Shown one piece after another: positions 6,563-9,323 of a stretch of 9,323 nt of DNA (position 1 is the stretch's first letter; each line of letters opens with the position of its first letter). Source of the stretch: Dehalococcoidia bacterium (lineage in GTDB: Bacteria; Chloroflexota; Dehalococcoidia; JACVQG01; JAHKAY01); assembly GCA_030744635.1 (NCBI GenBank), contig JASLQE010000363.1:1-9323 (forward strand), in the 5' to 3' direction. The position numbers were made by a program, and so were the translations under genes. The notes beneath the pieces are model-generated. The model was not told the DNA's origin. It was given only the letters and a program-made list of their open reading frames with translations, and made no database searches.

Positions 6563-6838
6563 CAGCCACCGCCCTTGGGATATCGCGCCCATGTGGGTGC
6601 TGGCCATATCAAGCGATAACGATATTATTCGCTGTGCTCAGAATGACATGTGTATGTTGTCACCCTATCCGAAGGACTCTCCGCTTTGCGGTCCGAAGGA
6701 CTCCGGACTCCTTCGGATAGCGGGGCGAAGGGTCTCTGGTATGCAAATTGTAACGCTGACTTCCGAGACGAAGCACTATCAATAACCTAACTGGGTGGGC
6801 GGGTAGGAACTAAAAGGCCCCGGCAAGCCCTATGCAGG
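6563..6838. other. Convergent intergenic region with repeat-like structured DNA
   Basis: 276 bases between the rubredoxin-like gene and the minus-strand TIM-barrel gene, with no credible gene (an open frame at 6591-6785 lacks a Shine-Dalgarno and family features). It holds, in order: an imperfect hairpin (GATAT/ATATC at 6579-6610 enclosing CGCCC/GGGTG), a GCGATAA/TTATTCGC inverted repeat with one bulged base (6613-6632), a stretch containing CGCTGTGCTCAGAATGACA (6630-6648) of the kind often seen in dispersed bacterial intergenic repeats, and the multi-arm element at 6665-6720 listed separately. Next to the TIM-barrel stop, AGCC/GGCT (6826-6840) followed by four T on the minus strand (6815-6812) is at best a weak terminator. 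Confidence 0.5.
6665..6720. repeat. Self-complementary element with competing hairpin arms
   Basis: A perfect 12-base inverted repeat, CTATCCGAAGGA (6665-6676) and TCCTTCGGATAG (6709-6720), encloses 32 bases. Within it, TCCGAAGGACTC recurs as a direct repeat (6668-6679 and 6692-6703). The right arm can therefore also pair with the inner copy in a 9-base stem (6692-6700 with 6709-6717, 8-base loop). A CCGC-TTT-GCGG hairpin (6681-6691) sits in the enclosed part and could form beneath the outer stem. The element looks like a small dispersed repeat or a bidirectional terminator for the convergent genes, though no T-run follows it. Its copy number in the genome cannot be judged from this window. 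Confidence 0.55.
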
Positions 6839-7663
6839 CTACAGGGCGGAAAATGTTTCCTTAAGCAGAAGGGCGTCCTCCTCTAGGTTGGGGCTTTCGC
6901 AGATGAGCATCCCCTCTGCCCCCCGGTCTTTCAGAGCCCGTAGCAGCTCCTCGTAGCGCATGTCGGATATCTTCAAGTCCAGGTGCCTCCTCTCCCCAGC
7001 CCTGGTGTATTCAATGCCTGAAAGATGGATATGTAGCCGCTTCAGGGCCTGTGGCCCCAGCCTGGCCTCCACCTGGTGGAGCAGGCCCATAAACTCGGCG
7101 TAGGAGTTACACTCCCCGCAGCGGGCATGGAAGTGGGAGAAGTCCAGGGTGGGGAGGACCCCCTCCACCTCGGCACTGAGGGAGAGCAGCTCGTCCACGG
7201 TGCCGAACTGGCTGAACTTGCCGGTGAGCTCGGGACGTAGCACTACCGGGTTGCCTTCACCGCGTAGCAGCGCAGCCATCTTCTCCAGCACCGCCTTGAT
7301 GCGCCGGTACACCAGCTCCGGGGGGTCTTTGAGGTAGAAACCGGCGTGGAATACCGCGCTCTCCGTCCCGCACAGGGCACCGATGCGGGCCGTCTGGAGC
7401 AGCCGGGCCTGGCTGGCGTTTAGCTTGTCCTCCTCGTGGGCGTTCAGGTTGATGTAGTAGGGGGCGTGGGCGGAGATGCGGATGCCATGCTCAAGGGCGG
7501 TCTCGTGCACCACATGGGCGGCGGCCTCCCCCATCCGCACCCCCTGCACGAACTCCAGCTCCATACAGTCCAGCCCCAGCTCCCGCAGTCTTTCAATGCC
7601 CCCGGCCGTTGATCGGGCCTTGCTGGAGTGAGGGACACCGGCGGTACCGAATAGCAGCGCCAT
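6839..7663 (-). CDS. Endonuclease IV-like TIM-barrel protein (AP endonuclease family 2 / xylose isomerase-like)
   Basis: A 274-residue TIM barrel resembling endonuclease IV (Nfo), which cuts DNA at abasic sites with three zinc ions. Counterparts of most Nfo metal ligands are in order: H66 (SAHAPYYINL), H106 (VFHAG), E145 (RPELTG), D174 and H177 (LDFSHFHAR), H211 or H213 (HIHLSGIEY), H227 (GERRHLDL) and E256 (ICESP). The Nfo DRHH motif is replaced by ERRH, so one zinc-3 ligand (Asp) appears to be missing. This GERxHL form occurs, as far as I recall, in archaeal-type relatives whose activity is less certain. It could be a sugar-phosphate isomerase-like protein instead. ATG 7663 is the first start after an in-frame TAG; it has no Shine-Dalgarno but a strong promoter immediately upstream. 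It is a single gene, divergent from the desulforedoxin-like gene. Confidence 0.85.
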   Translation of the reverse strand: MALLFGTAGVPHSSKARSTAGGIERLRELGLDCMELEFVQGVRMGEAAAHVVHETALEHGIRISAHAPYYINLNAHEEDKLNASQARLLQTARIGALCGTESAVFHAGFYLKDPPELVYRRIKAVLEKMAALLRGEGNPVVLRPELTGKFSQFGTVDELLSLSAEVEGVLPTLDFSHFHARCGECNSYAEFMGLLHQVEARLGPQALKRLHIHLSGIEYTRAGERRHLDLKISDMRYEELLRALKDRGAEGMLICESPNLEEDALLLKETFSAL

Positions 7664-7669
7664 GGGGCA

Positions 7670-7698
7670 ATTCTACGCCCGCCCCCACCACCGGTCAA
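7670..7698 (-). promoter_or_regulatory. Strong sigma70-type promoter of the TIM-barrel gene, implying a leaderless mRNA
   Basis: On the minus strand TTGACC (7698-7693), exactly 17 bases, then TAGAAT (7675-7670): five of six matches in each box with optimal spacing. Only six bases (TGCCCC) separate the -10 box from the ATG at 7663, so transcription should begin at or within a base or two of the start codon. An in-frame TAG inside the -10 box rules out an earlier start. Confidence 0.7.
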
Positions 7699-7743
7699 CG
7701 GCCATCCGCGCTTTTGCATAGAGAGAGCGGTGTTGATACAATA

Positions 7744-7752
7744 TGCTATACA
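7744..7752 (+). promoter_or_regulatory. Possible extended -10 promoter of the desulforedoxin-like gene
   Basis: TGCTATACA (TGn followed by TATACA, four of six matches) lies 28 bases before the ATG at 7781, giving a leader of about 22 bases with GGGA (7770-7773) as a weak ribosome-binding site. No -35 box is visible at the proper distance; TTGATA at 7733-7738 is too close to pair with it. Confidence 0.3.
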
Positions 7753-7780
7753 GGACTCATTACTGAAACGGGATAATAAC

Positions 7781-7903
7781 ATGGGCGTTACGGCAGTGGG
7801 TGAGAAGTACCGGTGCAACACCTGTGGCAATGTGGTGGCGGTGACCAAGGCCGGTGGGGGGACCCTCGTTTGCTGCGGGCAGGATATGGAGCTGATAAAG
7901 TAG
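7781..7903 (+). CDS. Desulforedoxin-like iron protein (desulfoferrodoxin N-terminal domain, 40 residues)
   Basis: A 40-residue protein equal in size and pattern to desulforedoxin and to the N-terminal FeS4 domain of desulfoferrodoxin: C12-x2-C15-G followed by GGGTLVCCGQDM with the adjacent pair C31-C32. All four cysteines that hold the Fe(SCys)4 centre are present. In anaerobes this domain serves electron transfer, often fused to or beside superoxide reductase. Here the catalytic superoxide-reductase domain is absent and no partner gene follows, so it is a stand-alone domain, presumably a dimer like desulforedoxin. ATG 7781 is preceded by GGGA at 7-base spacing. The next gene converges on it from the right. 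Confidence 0.88.
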   Translation: MGVTAVGEKYRCNTCGNVVAVTKAGGGTLVCCGQDMELIK

Positions 7904-7969
7904 TTCCCTACACCTATATGAGGGGGTCTGGGCAGGATAATCCCTTAGCAAGAAGTCCGCATAGTCTCA

Positions 7970-8001
7970 ACCCGCTACAACAGGTGCAACATTACGCGGG
8001 T
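7970..8001. terminator. Inverted repeat between two convergent genes
   Basis: ACCCGC (7970-7975) and GCGGGT (7996-8001) form a 6-base stem with a 20-base loop, ending exactly at the stop codon of the minus-strand exonuclease gene. It could serve both convergent transcripts, but the long loop and lack of T-runs make termination uncertain. The remaining bases from 7904 show no other signal. Confidence 0.25.
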
Positions 8002-8492
8002 CACAATAGCCTCTCCCGCAGGGTCTTCAAGTTCAAAACATCCTCCTTGTTGTATTCCAGCAGGGTTGCCAAGGCCTTCTGGTTGTAGTCGTTGACATAT
8101 CTCAACCACAACCTGACAGCCTCGTAGCCATTTATATCCAACAATTTTCTTTTGATGCCCAGTTGTCGCTCCACGGCCTTGAGTCCGCCGTAGAGGTTGC
8201 TTTGCCAGCAGTGGTACATAAGGTCGCAGTGTTGAAACAATTGGGCAAGGTCAACTCCCAATAGGCGGTGAATAAACGGCAGGTCAAACCGCGTGCCGTT
8301 GTAGGTATAGATGACGCCTACGCCCTCCAGGACTTGCAGCAGGCTATCTGTGGTTATGTCTTCTCCCACCAAGTGAACAAGCCTGCTGCCACCCCCCTGG
8401 CAAAGATATATACCTATCACAGTGATTTGGCAGTCCCGGGGCGAAAGTCCGGTGGTCTCAATGTCCAAATATGCTTCAAGGCCGGGCTGCAA
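8001..8492 (-). CDS. YprB-type ribonuclease H-like exonuclease domain protein
   Basis: A 163-residue stand-alone DnaQ-like/RNase H-fold exonuclease domain of the YprB (RNase_H_2) type, expected to remove nucleotides from a 3' end with two metal ions. The three exonuclease motifs are visible: D10 and E12 in LDIETTGL (Exo I), D70 in YNGTRFDLPF (Exo II), and D151 in LEYNKEDVLNL (Exo III, YNxxD variant). GLKAVERQLG (103-112) is also typical. The start is TTG at 8492-8490, with GGGGG about 8 bases upstream; no in-frame ATG exists after the preceding stop. Substrate (RNA or DNA) and role are unknown. The gene is more AT-rich than its neighbours: my hand count for 8041-8280 gives about 50% G+C. This may reflect transfer. 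It converges with the desulforedoxin-like gene. Confidence 0.85.
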   Translation of the reverse strand: MQPGLEAYLDIETTGLSPRDCQITVIGIYLCQGGGSRLVHLVGEDITTDSLLQVLEGVGVIYTYNGTRFDLPFIHRLLGVDLAQLFQHCDLMYHCWQSNLYGGLKAVERQLGIKRKLLDINGYEAVRLWLRYVNDYNQKALATLLEYNKEDVLNLKTLRERLL

Positions 8493-8527
8493 TTGACTGA
8501 CCCCCTGTTGTCTCCTGATACATTCGG

Positions 8528-8533
8528 ATTATA
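8528..8533 (-). promoter_or_regulatory. Probable -10 box of the YprB-like gene
   Basis: On the minus strand a perfect TATAAT lies at 8533-8528, 35 bases before the TTG start, placing the transcription start near 8521 with a leader of about 29 bases. No good -35 match is found at 16-18 bases. Confidence 0.4.
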
Positions 8534-8660
8534 CAACGCCGCCGGTCAGCGATGAGCACGAAAACCCCACAAGCTTATGTGCGGCACGGGTTGTTAAGAA
8601 AGGGCTGTTTCCTTCCACCCCGCTTATGGCCCCATGGCTGGCAATTCCCACTATGTTATA

Positions 8661-8693
8661 TTACTCTTGGTTAAAAGCTCTGCATCAGAGTAA
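8661..8693 (+). promoter_or_regulatory. Mutually exclusive inverted repeats upstream of the PHP gene
   Basis: TTACTCT (8661-8667) pairs with AGAGTAA (8687-8693) in a 7-base stem, and CTCTG (8678-8682) pairs with CAGAG (8686-8690) in a 5-base stem with a CAT loop. They share the right arm, so only one can form. A TATATT at 8657-8662 could be a -10 box, which would place the repeat at the transcription start, where an operator or a leader switch could act. The structure is short enough to be chance. Confidence 0.3.
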
Positions 8694-8722
8694 AAGCGGG
8701 CAGCTATGCAAGGGGGATAGGA

Positions 8723-9323
8723 GTGGACCACGCCGATGGGGTGTATGACTTTCACACGCACTCAGTGTTGAGCGATGGCGAGCTTATAGCCATGGAGCTA
8801 ATCCGGAGGGCGGCGGTGGCGGGCTATGCGGCCATAGGGATTACGGACCACTGCGGTCACGGGTTCCTAGAAAGGCTGATAACCGAGCTAAAGGCGGACT
8901 GTGCCCTGGCCCGGGAGCACTGGGGAATAAAGGCGGTCTCCGGGGTGGAACTGACCCATTTGCCCCCGGCGGCAATACCGGGCATAGCCAGACGGGCCAA
9001 AGAGCTGGGGGCTGATATCGTCATAGTGCATGGTGAGACATTGGTGGAACCGGTGTTGGCAGGCACAAACGAAGCCGCTCTCGGCTGCCCCTGGGTAGAC
9101 ATACTAGCCCATCCCGGCCTGCTTACACCAGAAGAAGCTGTGCTGGCGGCCAGCAACGGTATCTATTTGGAGCTAAGCCGACGCTCCGGGCACTGCCTTA
9201 CCAATGGACATGTGGCCCAGCTGGCAGTAGAAGCCGGTGCCCGTCTTATAGTGGGCTCCGATGCCCACAGCCCGGGGGATCTGCTTACTTCCGCCCTGGT
9301 GGCAGCGGTTGCCAAGGGAGCGG
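8723..9323 (+). CDS. PHP-domain phosphoesterase, histidinol-phosphatase-like (partial, 3' end beyond window)
   Basis: A PHP-fold metal-dependent phosphoesterase, of which 200 residues are visible. The metal-site motifs appear in order: H11 and H13 (DFHTHSVLSDGEL), D42-H43 (ITDHCGHG), E76 (GVELTHLPP), H103 (VIVHGETL), H130 (ILAHPG) and D180 plus H182 (VGSDAHSPGDL). This is the stand-alone form often annotated as histidinol-phosphate phosphatase-related; no his genes are nearby, so histidine biosynthesis is not shown. Nearly the whole domain is present and only a short C-terminal part should be missing. The GTG at 8723 is chosen because AGGGGG (8711-8716) lies 6 bases upstream. A second in-frame GTG at 8741 has no ribosome-binding site, and the ATG at 8706 is out of frame. 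Confidence 0.9.
   Translation, partial: MDHADGVYDFHTHSVLSDGELIAMELIRRAAVAGYAAIGITDHCGHGFLERLITELKADCALAREHWGIKAVSGVELTHLPPAAIPGIARRAKELGADIVIVHGETLVEPVLAGTNEAALGCPWVDILAHPGLLTPEEAVLAASNGIYLELSRRSGHCLTNGHVAQLAVEAGARLIVGSDAHSPGDLLTSALVAAVAKGA

Noticed and set aside
6591..6785. 64-residue open frame in the convergent intergenic region
   Set aside because: No Shine-Dalgarno; the translation runs through the inverted repeats at 6613-6632 and 6665-6720 and looks like a translated non-coding repeat.
7444..7951. Overlapping minus-strand open frames around the desulforedoxin-like gene and the TIM-barrel start
   Set aside because: They run through a strong promoter and the antisense of a conserved small iron protein; no motif or ribosome-binding site supports them.

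Overview
The window is gene-dense, GC-rich bacterial DNA. It holds twelve protein genes, two of them cut by the window edges, and no rRNA, tRNA, CRISPR array, transposase or phage gene that I can see. Shine-Dalgarno sequences, sigma70-type -10 boxes and tightly packed ATGA/TTGA gene junctions show a bacterium. A desulforedoxin-type and a rubredoxin-type mini-protein suggest an anaerobe. The set (inositol-phosphate synthase with a PimA-like glycosyltransferase, an AcuC-type deacetylase, a Mut7-C RNase protein, an archaeal-flavoured endonuclease IV relative) would fit an uncultured Chloroflexota of the Dehalococcoidia type. That placement is inference from gene content only; an actinobacterial relative is the main alternative.

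Left block (1-2622, minus strand): a three-gene operon read right to left. Ino1 makes inositol-1-phosphate, then comes a GT4 PimA-like glycosyltransferase, then a CDP-alcohol phosphatidyltransferase that runs off the left edge. Junctions overlap by 4 bases each. Together they give a coherent route: inositol-1-phosphate, then a phosphatidylinositol(-phosphate) lipid, then a glycosylated inositol lipid. A divergent control region (2623-2929) separates this operon from the next.

Centre block (2930-6254, plus strand): CorA metal transporter, MBL-fold hydrolase, Mut7-C RNase/zinc-ribbon protein and an AcuC-type (class I HDAC-like) deacetylase. The last three are nearly fused (3-base gap, then a 4-base overlap). 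Their joint function is unknown, and they are the best candidate in the window for an undescribed functional module.

Right block (6255-9323): small genes separated by structured intergenic DNA. These are a 44-residue rubredoxin-like protein with one of four cysteine ligands replaced by Phe, a repeat-like intergenic segment with competing hairpins, an endonuclease IV-like TIM barrel (minus strand) whose promoter implies a leaderless mRNA, a 40-residue desulforedoxin-like protein, a YprB-type RNase H-fold exonuclease (minus strand, lower GC than its neighbours), and a PHP-domain phosphoesterase cut by the right edge.

I found no defence locus, mobile element or other complete exotic system. The most useful oddities are the MBL/Mut7-C/deacetylase operon, the Cys-to-Phe rubredoxin, the leaderless promoter and the self-complementary intergenic element at 6665-6720.
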